Assembly (NCBI GenBank): GCA_001972305.1
Contig: BDDD01000919.1
Coordinates: 503,442 to 567,441 of the forward strand
Direction of reading: 5' to 3'
DNA from: Cephalotus follicularis
Taxonomy: Eukaryota; Streptophyta; Magnoliopsida; Oxalidales; Cephalotaceae
Length of the DNA: 64,000 nucleotides
Made by a program: the position numbers and the translations under genes. Below the pieces are notes generated by a model. It was not told the DNA's origin, searched no databases, and saw nothing but the letters and a program-made list of their open reading frames with translations. This document shows, in pieces, positions 1-10,738 of the stretch. Numbering within the stretch: the stretch's first letter is position 1; every line of letters starts with the position of its first letter.

Positions 1-654
1 CACTTATATTCGTATAGATTCGATCATACCCAAAGACCACCCGATTCCCAGCCCTGCGCAAGGACTGGGTAAGGTGGAGATTAAAGCATAACTGTCTCCA
101 TACAATATAGAGCAGTCACTCAGGTCTAAGGATCAGATGAGTTTGAGAATTCGCTAAGTGATCATCACTTATACACAACCGCAACAAGTAGGAGCCACTA
201 TTGACACGAGAATAGCGACTATCCAAACAGTGTCTCCTACGCGGGTCCTGTTAAGTGTACACGCTCCCAGCGCGCACTCCGTATTTGCCCTAGTGTCCAA
301 CACAGATGGTAGTGAGAGAATCCATCCTCCAATTCCATGAGCAGGCAACATACGCGCAAGTCTATCCGGTTCACTAATGCCCACAAAGTGAACCTATGAC
401 TTGGAACCAATTCGACATAAGGAATAAGGTAACCAATCTCACAGCCTCCATGTTGGGCATCCAACCTTATGTTAGGGCATCACAAGTGTAAGTAGGTATA
501 TAATAAACTGCTTCAATTAAGTGATAAAACACAAGTTATATAGCCATAACGAAATTAGCACACATTATATATACAAGGAATAAGATTGTTTCATACAATA
601 TAAGATATAATATGACAACCCATCTAATGGCTTGTTGGGTCACTACATCTAACA
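1..654 (-). mobile_element. LTR fragment, copia-like, cut by window edge
   Basis: No coding potential is visible and the short ORFs on both strands are unrelated to known proteins. Read on the minus strand, the segment begins TGTTAGATG at 654, a typical LTR 5' end. It contains the string TCCTTAGACCTGAG, which also occurs on the plus strand near 36825 inside another TGTTAG-starting LTR. I infer a minus-oriented LTR or LTR remnant whose other end lies left of the window. Family assignment is uncertain. Confidence 0.45.
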
Positions 655-1245
655 AGCACAATCATACTTTTCCCCTTTTCAATGGATTCGGTTCATTCCT
701 GTCACAAGGGCGGCTCCATCTCATGGATACCCCTTTCCTCATGGTGGCTTCATCTCATGGATAGCCCTTTCCTTTTGCCCACTCTTAAGTGGGGTGTCAT
801 AGGCCCACCAGGTTCCGTCTGCTTTGTCCTCAAACCACATCTACTAGAGGGGGTCCGTCTCTGATACCAATTGTAACGACCCAATCCTTAACAACATGAG
901 AAATTGTCCGCTTCTGTCCCACGCAGAATATACAGCGCCCATACATCTGCTTTTCTATGTGGACCATCACGGTTTTGTCCTAATTGATGGATTGGTCAAA
1001 CTTAACCTTTGAGTTTTCACTAACTCCTAAGCCAATCCATCAAATGGAGCCTCATGTAATTAGGTTTAAGGATCATTTCTTATATAGCATAGTCATACTT
1101 TTCCCCTTTTCGATGGATCCGGTTCATTCCTGTCACAAGGGTGGCTCCATCTCATGGATAACCCTTTCCTCATGGTGGCTTCATCTCATGGATAGCCCTT
1201 TCCTCTTGCCCACTCTTAAGCGAGGTGTCACAGCCTATTAGGTTA
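655..1245 (-). repeat. Retroelement end with about 150-bp direct repeat and Met-tRNA PBS
   Basis: Two near-identical direct repeats lie at about 664-815 and 1088-1235. Both carry CTCATGGATA and CACTCTTAAG blocks. Between them, ctgatacca at 861-869 is the complement of the initiator-Met primer-binding motif TGGTATCAG, followed by TGTAACGACC at 872. That is the layout of a minus-oriented LTR whose U5 end is at 872, with its PBS just below. One repeat copy would then lie in the LTR and the other in the internal leader. Outer limits are not resolved. Confidence 0.45.
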
Positions 1246-1833
1246 GAATCCAGTAACTAATAAAACTTTAATGTATTTTCTATAATAGACATATGTGAGA
1301 GGGAGAGTGGAGTTGATGGAGTGGTTGTAGAAAGAGATGGAGGTGAGGTTTTGACGGTGTCGGTGGTTGCGTTGCAAGTGATGTCAGACCAGTTACAAGG
1401 TAAGTCGTCCTGATCGTTCCATGGGGCAGGCTGTATTTGGGTTAGAGAGCATGTGTTTCACTCGCTAGAGACAGAAGCATCCTAAACAATTTTAGGGTTT
1501 GGGTTTGCGTGGCGAATCCAGGAATTTTATTCATAGGACAAAAATTAATTACATGCTTATTTAAAATAAAACAATAATATCAAAACATAATTTACGAAAA
1601 ATATATATCATTCGTATTACCTATTCACAAAAAAAAAATTATTTTTATAATAATATTCATAAACATATTACACATAAAAAGTATCTATAGAATAGTGGGT
1701 CATCTCTGTTTATAATGTTTTTTAATTGAATAATTCTATAAATCCTGAAAGATTTTTTCGAAATTTTTTTCGAAAGTGATATTACCAAATATCATTGGTT
1801 ATGTTTTTAAAAATTCATAATTGATATTTAAAA
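1246..1833. other. AT-rich intergenic sequence, nothing recognised
   Basis: No ORF, RNA gene or clear element end is seen. Positions 1829-1833 (TAAAA) serve as the left target-site duplication of the gypsy element that follows. Confidence 0.5.
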
Positions 1834-2789
1834 TTATTGATACAGAAAATCTCCCTTCAACAGTACTCTATGTGTAGAGTTTTGATTTGTTTAGGGGAAC
1901 ACCTGAATATGTCCGAGAAAGGTGTTTGGTGATTGAGAGTCCCTGCACAAATAGAGCACAAAGGTAGAAGGTCTAGGAGGTTGTTCTCCAGGGGACACTC
2001 CGACGCTCAAGTTAGATATTGCACAGAGAAAGTAATGTTCTTTAGAGTGCTAAAATGGCTGACCTTTGTATTGACTGCGAAACTGGTATTTATAGTTGTT
2101 GATTCGTAACTGCCTGAGCGTGTTAATCGGAGGTGATAGGTGTCCCCTAAGGAAATGCTGAGGATCTCGGCCGTTTCCCTTGATCTCCGCCAGATTTTTT
2201 GGTACTTTCCTTGTAGGAAGTTTATCATATCTTATCCTTCCATATTTGAAAAGAAAAATCCCTGGAATGTAGGCTAATCTTATGGCCTTATCCTGCGGAG
2301 GACGAGAAAAAATAGGTTCTCTGGTCTCTTGTCCGCTTCAAGGTCTTCAACGTCAAGAGCTCGTGCCTGGAACCCTATGTCCTCTGCAACACCTTCTGAG
2401 GAAGAAGTCTTCTGTGATGTAGTTGAGGAGGAGGTCCTCGGCAGGGGTGCTGAGGAGGGTGTTGACGATTAAGTCCCAATCCTTGTTTTGATGATAACAT
2501 ATTTGCATCTAACTAAGTTACTTGATGTGCAAGGAATTACAAGTTGAATATCAAAGTCTAAAATCTTGTATATTGCAAGAGTGTTTTATTTCAGAGGGCG
2601 TCCTCTGCTATGAAAACAAAGAGGAGTTCCTCAGCGCTGATTTCGAGGAGGATGTCCTTACCTACTTATGTAATTGGAGTTAAAGGGCTTCATCTGATCC
2701 GTATCTATGTAAGCTTCAAAGCCCATGGACACTTGGCTATGTCAGCGGATGACACGTGTCTTTCTAGGTATAAATAGATTTTTCCCACA
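1834..2789 (-). repeat. 3' LTR of the Tat element, with nested insertion
   Basis: It aligns along its length with 12410-13225, from the GCAGAAATCTCCC block to the TTTCCCACA end. It is longer because a 134-bp element is inserted at 2460-2593. The start shows a one-base indel against the other LTR. A purine-rich strand (minus) abuts the inner end after 2789, as expected for the polypurine tract. Confidence 0.85.
2460..2593 (+). mobile_element. 134-bp solo LTR (TRIM/SMART-sized) nested in an LTR
   Basis: The insert runs from TGTTGACGATT to ATTTCA, with TG...CA termini, flanked by GAGGG at 2455-2459 and 2594-2598. The paired LTR at about 13029 has the uninterrupted target. Its first 75 or so bases resemble the start of the copia LTR at 44960 and 50722 (TGTTGAC, CAATCCT, TTTGCAT, ATGTGCAAG blocks). 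I infer a solo LTR of a very small element or a deletion derivative of the larger copia family. It is younger than the host LTR. Confidence 0.8.
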
Positions 2790-3368
2790 TCATATGCCTC
2801 CCTGGTCCTTCTCCTCTGACCGTGGCAGAGGAAGAGGAACAAAACTGGGACTTATCACTCGGGTGGATCTCCATTACGCTACCTTCATAGGCTTAGTTAA
2901 CTGTAAAAAATGGGCCTCCTCGGACCTTCTTCAGTGACTGGACATTGTTTTATTGGGCATGAATCCCAAACCATTAAGAAGCGTACTAGACACGATTTAC
3001 ACTTGTCACGTTCTGCGCATTTCCCGCCTCTGTCTCTTCGTTTCCTGCGTCTGATTTGATGGTTCATTCTGCTGCCGTTGGATCCGTGTGACTTGGAGGG
3101 CTAGGATCCGAGCTCTAGGCCTTTAAAAGACATTTTTCCCCCAAGGAAAAAAACTCTTCTCTTTTTCAATTCCCAAACTTCATCTTCTTGCTGAGAGCTG
3201 CCCAGATTTCTACTGCTTTCAGATCTTCTTTGTCTCGCCATTCTCTCGTCCAGATTCTTGGTAAGTACCCGTCGTCTTCTTGCTGTTCTAATTTGGCCTA
3301 TGATTTCTTTAGCCCCTTCTCTTTCTCGGTCTTAGATAAATGGCTAGAGGAGAAAGAACCAGTAGATC
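2790..3368. other. 3' end of Tat element and promoter side of antisense ORF
   Basis: Next to the LTR lies the polypurine tract (minus strand, about 2792-2830). Further right there is no minus-strand coding sequence. On the plus strand the segment would be the leader of the antisense ORF: a possible initiator ATG at 3340 opens a different frame from the conserved part at 3369. No convincing TATA box was chosen. Confidence 0.4.
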
Positions 3369-5740
3369 TTGTTCTCCCTTAGATGTCGAACCTTTGGCCA
3401 TGGTGGCTTCCACCCTGAGACACCCGTCCTCTCTGAAGGCAGCCTGGGGGCTGCAGTGGGTGACCCTGTTGCCCCCACCACTGAAGCTAACCCCCAAGCT
3501 TCTGAAAATTACTTCGAGTTTAGCACCCTCTCTCATGGAGACGTGATGGTGCTCTCCAAGAAGTACAACTTTCCCCCTAGGTTAACGTACAACGTTCCCT
3601 CGGATCCTCGAATAGTCACAATGAGCAGAGCTGGTCTCTTCGTGGTTTTCGAAGACGCGCTCTCCCATGGCCTGAGAGTTCCAGTACCTTCCTTTGCTAT
3701 CTCGGTCCTGGAGTGTTTTTATCTCCATCATTCTCTTCTCCAACCTCAGTCTTGGAGCTTCATAATTGGTTTCCTCGTTAAATGTATCGAGTCAGAGGTG
3801 AGCGCGATAGTGGGTCTTTTTAAAGAGTTCCATATCCTCTCGGCCTCGCCATGAAAGCGCGGGTACTTTTTAGAGTCCCACTCTGGTGTAAAAAAACTTC
3901 TGCTCAACCCCACCAAATCCATTAAGAATTGGAGGAGGAGGTATTTTCTAATAAATTTTTTTGAAGGGTTCACCCCCTCCCCCTGGTGTGATTCTATGGA
4001 TACACGACCTCTGAACAAGAGGTCCCGCTTGACGTCGGCTGAGAAAGTGGACCTCAGTAAACTCTTGGCCCTGGAGCCTGAGGAGGTGAATTCTACTATG
4101 CGTGAGGGTCGTCTGCTCCAGGCCGGGTTGAGCGTGGTCCCTAGCCAAGAATCGCACTCGGATGGTACCGAGGACATCTCAGAAGGAAAGGGAGCCCAAG
4201 ATAGATCAATGCCCCCAGTGTCAGGGGAAAGTTGTATAAAGCCTTTGTCTCCTCCAATCTAAAATTTTACATTTTCACTGTCTTCTTACTCCTATTTGCT
4301 ATGCCTCTGATTTTTTGTCCTCTTCTTTTTGTGTAGTAATGGCTCCTTGGCGCGACTTCTCCGCTATCTTAAAGGCCACTGATAAAAAGAAAACGGCCAC
4401 AGTGGGAGGATCAAAGAAAACTCCCAAGGCCGAGGGGTCAAGGCCAAAAGCCAAGGCTCCTCCTCCTGCTAAGGTCGTTGCTGTTACCGAGAAGAGGAGT
4501 GAAGTAAGCAAAAGGATCCTAGAGGACACCTCTCCTAGTGAGGTTCACGTTCCTCTAGTGAAGAGGAGCAAAAAAGGGAAAGGTGTCGCGGATACCAGGA
4601 AAGGGAGAATCGTTGAGGACGTCGCTGCTCTGGGCGCGAGTTCTTAAGATCCAATTATGTTACCCCCACCTCGGGAGATTGAAGATATGCTCAATAACCT
4701 GGAGGCCTTGGGCAGCTATAAAATACACTTGAATGCTCCAGGGGTACCTCAAGCGGTCAGCCAATTGGTCTTCTTTCCTCTGGAGATGATGGCAAGGGCA
4801 GGCTGTTCAAACGAAGAGTTGGTGACCTAGTGTCTTCGGAGTAATTTAAGGGTAAGTAACCTCTTCTTCTGCCACCTCCTTTTCCTTCTATCTTTTTTCT
4901 TTATTTTTTCCCCTGACGGGTAAAATTCTCTGACAGGCTCTGAACAACACCCAGCTGCTGGTGCAGAACTTCTCTGCCATTGTGGCTAGGGATAGGGAGC
5001 TGAGGGTGAGCATGGAAGAACTGGAGGAGACTGCTCGCTCTGCCCAGTCCCATTTGAATGAAGTCCTCAAGGTTCAGGACTCTTTGGTAGAGGAGAAGAA
5101 GCAGGCAGTTGAGGACTTGGAAGAGGAGAGGGCTGACATGAGGGAACTGAAGGGGGAACTCGGCCGTGTCAGAGAAATGTGCCTTAACTTGGAGGCGAAA
5201 CTTGATCGCCAGCAGAGGAAGGATGAGGAACAGCTGAGGAGGGAACGGAAGAAGGCCGTAGAGGATTTCAAGTCCTCGGACGAATTCCAAGAGCTGATGA
5301 AGTCCTCCATGGAGGAGTTCAAAGCTTCGAAATACTTCGAGGATGCTGTGTTTGAGGACGCGGCCGAGTACTTCCGTCGTGGTTTTTATGCTTGCAGGAA
5401 CTGGGTTTCTCCCCTTCATCCAAGCGTTCCTCTGGATGGCGTGGTATACAGCTCGGGGACCAACGCCTTCGATTTCTATCCTGAGGGGATCGAAGAGGAG
5501 TAGGAAAAGTTTAGGCTTGCTTTGGAAGAGAGGGTTTCCTCTGCTATGGGAGAGGAGTTTATGAGTACCGAGTCGCCAGAGTTGGTTATCTTACCCTCGG
5601 ACCCTACCTTGGACCCCTCTATAATTCCAACCTCTTCTGGTCTCATGGACCCTTCCTCTGAGCTCGAGGTTCCTCCACCTCCTGTCACGGATGCCTTCAA
5701 TGCTCCTCCGCCTAGCGATAAAGATCCTCCTCAGCTTTAG
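3369..5740 (+). pseudogene. Antisense accessory ORF of Tat element, Transposase_28-like, spliced and broken
   Basis: This coding sequence runs opposite to gag-pol. Residues 60-160 of the first block (3369-3854) carry the pattern of the Pfam family Transposase_28 ('putative gypsy type transposon'), with YNVPSD, FEDAL, GLRVPVP and IIGFLVKC. The same frame continues to 4262 after a single TGA at 3852-3854. A likely intron ends at about 4335, then a lysine-rich block follows (4339-4830, stops at 4645 and 4828). A good donor (AGG|GTAAGT, about 4850) and acceptor (CTGACAG, about 4936) lead into a long Glu/Lys coiled coil (4937-5503), continued in frame past TAG at 5501 to 5740. Antisense ORFs between pol and the 3' LTR are known in Tat elements such as Grande and Retand; their role is unknown. 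The start is uncertain, because ATG 3340 is in another frame. Confidence 0.72.
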
Positions 5741-6713
5741 CTTTTTTCCTTTTTAGCTTTTGAGTTGTAACAATTTTTTGATTTCCTTGAACTTGTAATC
5801 TTTGAAATATGAATGAAAAAATGAACCTTTTGTTTTCCCGGATCTTTGCCTTTATTTTTCGCTTCGTTTGCTTGAACCTTGCATGTATGTATGTTCATAA
5901 TTCCCTTAGGAATTTTATCTTTGTCTAACTTATAGACATATATACGATCACTTAAGCTTTATAATCCATGCAGGACACTTTGTTTCAAAAGTGCTTAAGT
6001 AATAAAACCTTGGTCTTTAAGAGTTCTGTTGTGTTCGTAGACCAAGTTTTTGGTCTGCTCGGACAAGTTCCTATGGGTTTGCTGAGCAGGATATTGTCTG
6101 GTCCATCATGTTACGGATCAGGTTGTCTGAGCTTGCAGTCCTCGTGGGGACACTTATTTCAAAGTTCTCAGTACAACAAACTTGATCATTGCGAGTTCCC
6201 ATGGATTCTCCTTTCAAGACATGATTTTAGGTCTAGTCGGACAAGTTCCCATGGTATTACCGACCAGGGTTCGCTCCCTGAGGAGTCTTATTGCTTCCTT
6301 GGAAGTCTTTTGGTGCTCCTCGGAAGGAGTCTTTGTTGATGGTTTTAGAGGTTCTCCTCAGAAGGAGTCTATTGTGTACTCCTCGGAAGGAGTATTTTGT
6401 TGCTCCTCGGAAGGAGTATTTTGTTGAGTGTGCCCTTGGGCGTCTGTCACTTTAGTCTCTTCGAGACCTCGGCTTGTGTCTGTGAAATTTAGAATGCTTT
6501 AGAGCTGAACAGAGACGTACTCTGAATGCCCCTTTAGGAGCGTGGTCTGACAAGCTTGAAGTAAAATTTCACAATTGAGGGAGTTGATCGGTGGCTATTC
6601 AGAGGTTTGAGGATATGAGCATGGGACCTCCGGTCCCTTGCAAACTTGTAACTATGATCTTTGAACAAAAATTCAACTTTATTGATGTCTTGAATTTGCA
6701 CAACTTACAGAAT
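5741..6713. other. Spacer between antisense ORF and pol, with small repeats
   Basis: It is non-coding on both strands. It contains two diverged copies of a segment around CGGACAAGTTCC-ATGG (about 6058-6080 and 6238-6260). A tandem array at 6315-6427 is listed separately. Since the antisense ORF ends at 5740 and pol at 6714, both transcripts would end in this spacer. Confidence 0.5.
6315..6427. repeat. Four-copy array of CTCCTCGGAAGGAG hairpin motif
   Basis: Four copies of ctcctcggaaggagt (one with A for G) occur, separated by T/G-rich spacers ending in TTTGTTG or TATTGTG. Each copy can pair CTCCT with AGGAG around a four-base loop. The array lies between the convergent ends of the antisense ORF and pol in the Tat element. 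Confidence 0.7.
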
Positions 6714-8057
6714 TTATTGATAGTATTTTCTCAGATGCACGACATTCCAAGCTCTGGCAATCTCCCTTCCCCCCAAAGTTTCAAGTTTGAATGTTCCTGG
6801 TTGGAGCACTCTCTTGATTTTGTATGATCCTTCCCAGGTGGGAGCTAGTTTTCCTCTGGTACCGGTTGGATCCGCAATAGCGGAGTTGCGTAGGACTAGA
6901 TCTGATTGCCTTAGTGGTCTGGGGTTTACCCTTTTGTTGTAGTAACGGCTCATCCTCTGTTGGTAGGCTGCCACTCTGATAGAAACCTTATCTCTGAGCT
7001 CTTCTACTAAGTCGATGAGGCATCTGAGTCCTTCTTCATTGTTCTCTTCAGTGAAGTGCACAACCCTTGGTGATTGCACATCAATCTCCACCGGTATCAT
7101 AGCTTCAGCTCCAAAACAAAGGCTGTATGGGGATTCACCAGTTGTGGTCCGAGGAGTGGTTCTATATGCCCATAGTACACTTGGTAGCTCCTCTGTCCAT
7201 CTTCCTTTGCTATCTTTAAGGTGCTTCTTCAAGCCCAAGATGATTTCTCTGTTGATTACCTCGGCTTGCCCATTGCTCTGGGGGTAGGCTACTGAAGCAA
7301 GCCTATGTTCTATTCTCCACTCTTTGCAAAAATCACGGAATGCTTGGCAATCAAACTGTTTTCCATTGTCTGAGACTATTGTCCTCGGGACTCAAAATCT
7401 ACAGATGATGGACTTCCATACAAAACTCTCCGTTTTTGCTTCTGTAATTGTGGTAAGAGGTTCTGCTTCCACCTATTTGGTAAAATAATTCACTGCTACA
7501 ATGAGAAACTTCCTCTGGCCTATCGCCACGGGTAGTGGTCTGACGAAGTCCATTCCCCATTGTGCAAAGGGCCAGGGGGCTGTGATAGACGTCAGAGGTT
7601 GAGAAGGTCTCCTGCTTATGTTTGCGTTCCTCTGGCACTTGTCACATTTTCTCACCAAGTCTATAGCATCTTCGTGCAAGGTTGGCCAGTAGTAGCTCTG
7701 CCTTAATAGCTTGTAGGACAATGTCCTACCCCCTGTGTGGTTGCCATAAACTCCTTCATGGACTTCCCTTAGAGCATAATCAGCCTCTAAGGGAGTCAAG
7801 CATCTCAGCCAAGCAAAAGAGAATAACCTTTTGTAGAGGATCTCATCTCGGAGCTGGAATCTGTTTGATCTGTACACTAGTTTCCTCGCCTCTGCTGGGT
7901 CCTCGGGCAAGATCCCATTCCTTAGCCAGTTGATGAATGAGGTCATCCAGTTCGGCTCATGTGGTATGTCAATGTCCATTACATCTACTTCAGAGATGGT
8001 GTGCTTGTCCAGGTAGTCAACTAACACTGTTTGATTTTTCTCTAGCTCCCCTGCCAT
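6714..8057 (-). pseudogene. Tat element integrase, two nonsense codons
   Basis: The integrase part of pol is read from 8057 down. The N-terminal half has the zinc-binding segment (HEGVYGNHTGGR ... CDKCQR) and the first catalytic Asp in WGMDFVRPLP. After 7473 a TAG follows YFTK where the family normally has Trp. About 90 bases later there is a TGA in a CRF-stop-VPR context. The second Asp (IVSDNGKQFD) and the catalytic Glu (QSNGQAEVINRE) remain. The C-terminal part, from 7238 to 6714, ends in VVHLRKYYQ with no chromodomain, as expected for Tat. Upstream it follows RNase H. Function is lost unless both stops are sequencing errors. Confidence 0.85.
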
Positions 8058-8081
8058 AGCTAGTTTTGATAACTGGTCTAC

Positions 8082-9676
8082 TCAGGCATTTTCCGCTCTT
8101 GGTACTTTAAAAACTCTAAGAACTTCGAATGCTGACTTCAAACTCTGAAAATGTAATAAGTGTTCGACCATTGGGTCTTCTCGAGCTTCATGCTCTCCAC
8201 TTGCCAGACCAACTACTAGCTGTGAATCACTGGAGGCTTCTATCTTTTGCACCTCCAAGTGCTTTGTAATTGTCAGCCCGGTTATCAGAGCTTCCCACTC
8301 GGCTTCATTGTTTGTAGCTTTAAAACCGAACCTTAGAGCGTACTCCAAAGTCCACCCATCTGGACTTATTAATACCAGCCCAGCTCCACTGCCAGTGATG
8401 CAAGAGGAACCATCCACAGACAACTTCCATATACCCCTCTCATTCTCGGAGGGGTTCTCCTCCATACACTCTGTAGGTGTATTATCTCCAACAAAGTCGG
8501 TCAATACCTGTGATTTGATAGCTGGTGTGTCTTCGAACTTCACATCATACTCGCCTAGTTCGACTGACCACTTGATTAATCTTCCTGAGGTGTCAGTCTT
8601 CTCAAGAACTTGTTTAAGTGGTTTGTCAGTCAGAACTTTGATTGTATGGGCTTGGAAATATGACCTCAATTTTTTGGCCGCTATGATCAGAGCATAGGCA
8701 AAGTTTTCTACCTATGCGTATCTCCCTCAACGTCATTCAAAGCCTTGCTTACATAGTACAATGGCTTTTGAACTTTCTCCTCCTCCCTTATAAGCACTGC
8801 ACTCACTACGCCCGAGGTGGCCGTAAGGTACAAATACAAGTCTTCCCCATCCTTAGGTTTTGAGATTAGAGGAGGGGAAGCCAGGTATTCCTTCAACTTG
8901 TCGAAGGCTGATTGGCACTCATCTGACCAGGAAAATCCCTTAGGATCCCTAAGCACCTTAAAGAATGGAAGGCACTTCTCAACTGATTTATACACAAACC
9001 TGCTCAGGGCTACAATCTTTCCATTCAACTTTTGGACGTCCCTGATGGTCTAGGGAGGCCTCATGCTCTGAGCTACAGAGATCTTCTCCGGGTTGGCCTC
9101 TATTCCTCTGCTCGAGACCATGAACCTGAGGAACTTGCCAGAGGTGACCCCAAAAGTGCACTTGGATGGGTTGAGCTTCATGTTGTATCTTCTCGGTACT
9201 TCAAATGTTTCCTCCAAGTCTTTGATGTGGGAGCTCCTAGCTTGGGTCTTGATGAGCATGTCGTCGATATAGACCTCCATGTTTCTCCCAATCTGAGGCT
9301 CAAAGATTTTGTTCACCAGTCGTTGGTAAGTGGCCCCTACATTCTTCAGTCCAAAGGGCATGACCTTATAACAATACATCCCCCGGTTCGTGATGAGAGT
9401 TGTTTTCTTCTCGTCGGCCCCGTACATGGGGATTTGATTGTATCCCGAGTAGGCTTCCAAGAAGCTTAACATTCTGTAGCCCGAGGTCGCATCCACCAAC
9501 TGATCTATCTTTGGGAGAGGGAAGTGATCCTTGGGACAAGCTTTGTTGAGGTCTGTGAAGTCGATGCACATCCTCCACTTGCCATTTGCTTTTTTGACTA
9601 GGACTGGGTTCACCAGCCAGTCTGAGTAATGCACTTCCCTTATGAACCATGTCTGTAACAGCTTACTCACCTCCAC
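8082..9676 (-). pseudogene. Tat element reverse transcriptase and dual RNase H
   Basis: 9676-9050 encodes the RT fingers and palm: KKANGKWRMCIDFTDLN, PLPKIDQLVD, the catalytic motif VYIDDM, and MPFGLKNVGATYQRL. Motif A reads FLEAYSGYNQ, so the metal-binding Asp of the usual FLDAYSG is a Glu. 9028-8708 carries RT thumb and the first RNase H segment (SDECQSAFDKLK, PLYYVSKAL). A frame change near 8707 leads to 8669-8082, where a second RNase H of the RVT_3 type is visible: LSVDGSS, ATNNEAEWEAL, SSDSQLVV. The doubled RNase H is typical of the Tat lineage. Protease lies upstream and integrase downstream. Confidence 0.87.
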
Positions 9677-9695
9677 GACTATTACCTGCTACCTC

Positions 9696-10516
9696 TCAGG
9701 AGAAAAGTTCCTCTTCTTTTTTCCTGGTTGGAGGCCTCATTGGGTCCACACTTAACCTGTGAACCATTACATTTGGGCTGATCCCTGGAACCTCCTCTGC
9801 CGACCAGGCAAAAACATCTTTGTTGTTTCGGAGGAATGTTATTAATTCCCCCTTCTCCACCTCTCCAAACTGTGAGCCAACTTGAAAGACTCTTTCAGCG
9901 TCGCCCTTTGCTAGGGGCACTTGGACCACGTCTTCAACAGGCTGTGGACGCTCAGGTTCCACATCTCCTCTGAGCTCCACGTTTGTAATAAGAAGCACCT
10001 TTTCCTTCCCTTTCTTTAGTATGGCAGTCTTGTAACACTGCCTTGCCACCTGTTGGTCTCCTCTGGCTTCCCCCACTCTGAACCTCGTAGGGAACTTCAT
10101 TAGTAAGTGTCTTGTGGACACTATAGCCTCCATTAAGTTCAGTCATGGTCGCCCAATTATGGCATTGTATGGTCTTGGTGTGTCCACTACCAGGAATGTC
10201 ATCTCTACCTGGGTCTGGCCTGGGGCCATGCCTACAACCACGAACAGTTCGATGGATCCCAAAGGATGGACCATCTCCCTTGTGAAGCCAACCAGTGGGG
10301 TCTTGACGGGCTTTAGCTGGTCGGTCGGTATCCTTAGCTGATCAAATGTGGTTTGTACAGGATATCGGCCGAGCTCCCGCTGTCAATAAGAATCCTCTTC
10401 ATAGTGAAAAGTGTCACTTGAAGGGTTACCACCACTAGATCATCATGAGGAAGACGTACTCCCTCATAGTCTACCTCCGAGAAGGATATCACCTCCTCAT
10501 CTCCACCTGTCATCAA
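9696..10516 (-). pseudogene. Tat element aspartic protease and linker to RT
   Basis: The 10516-10334 segment contains the retropepsin active-site motif ILIDSGSSADIL. The chain continues in another frame, 10133-9696, with VARQCY, a linker, and FAWSAEEVPGI(S)PNVMVHRLSVDP, the conserved stretch just before RT in plant Ty3/gypsy elements. The frame break between about 10330 and 10140 indicates decay. The product would cut the Gag-Pol polyprotein. Confidence 0.8.
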
Positions 10517-10738
10517 CCTTTTGCTGTGATGAATCTGTTGTACAGCAAGGGATTGCCTCTCATAGGCTTTCCTAGCATTCTTGTGATCGCCAACAGAAGC
10601 GACCCCCCCAGAGATGGTGTGGATGACACCCCTGGGCTGCTACAGCTGCTCCTCTTGTTGCCGAGGAGCCTCTTCTCTCATTTGATCCCTTCTTCCCTGA
10701 GAAGCATATTTGTCCACATACTTGCGTAGGTGCTCCTT

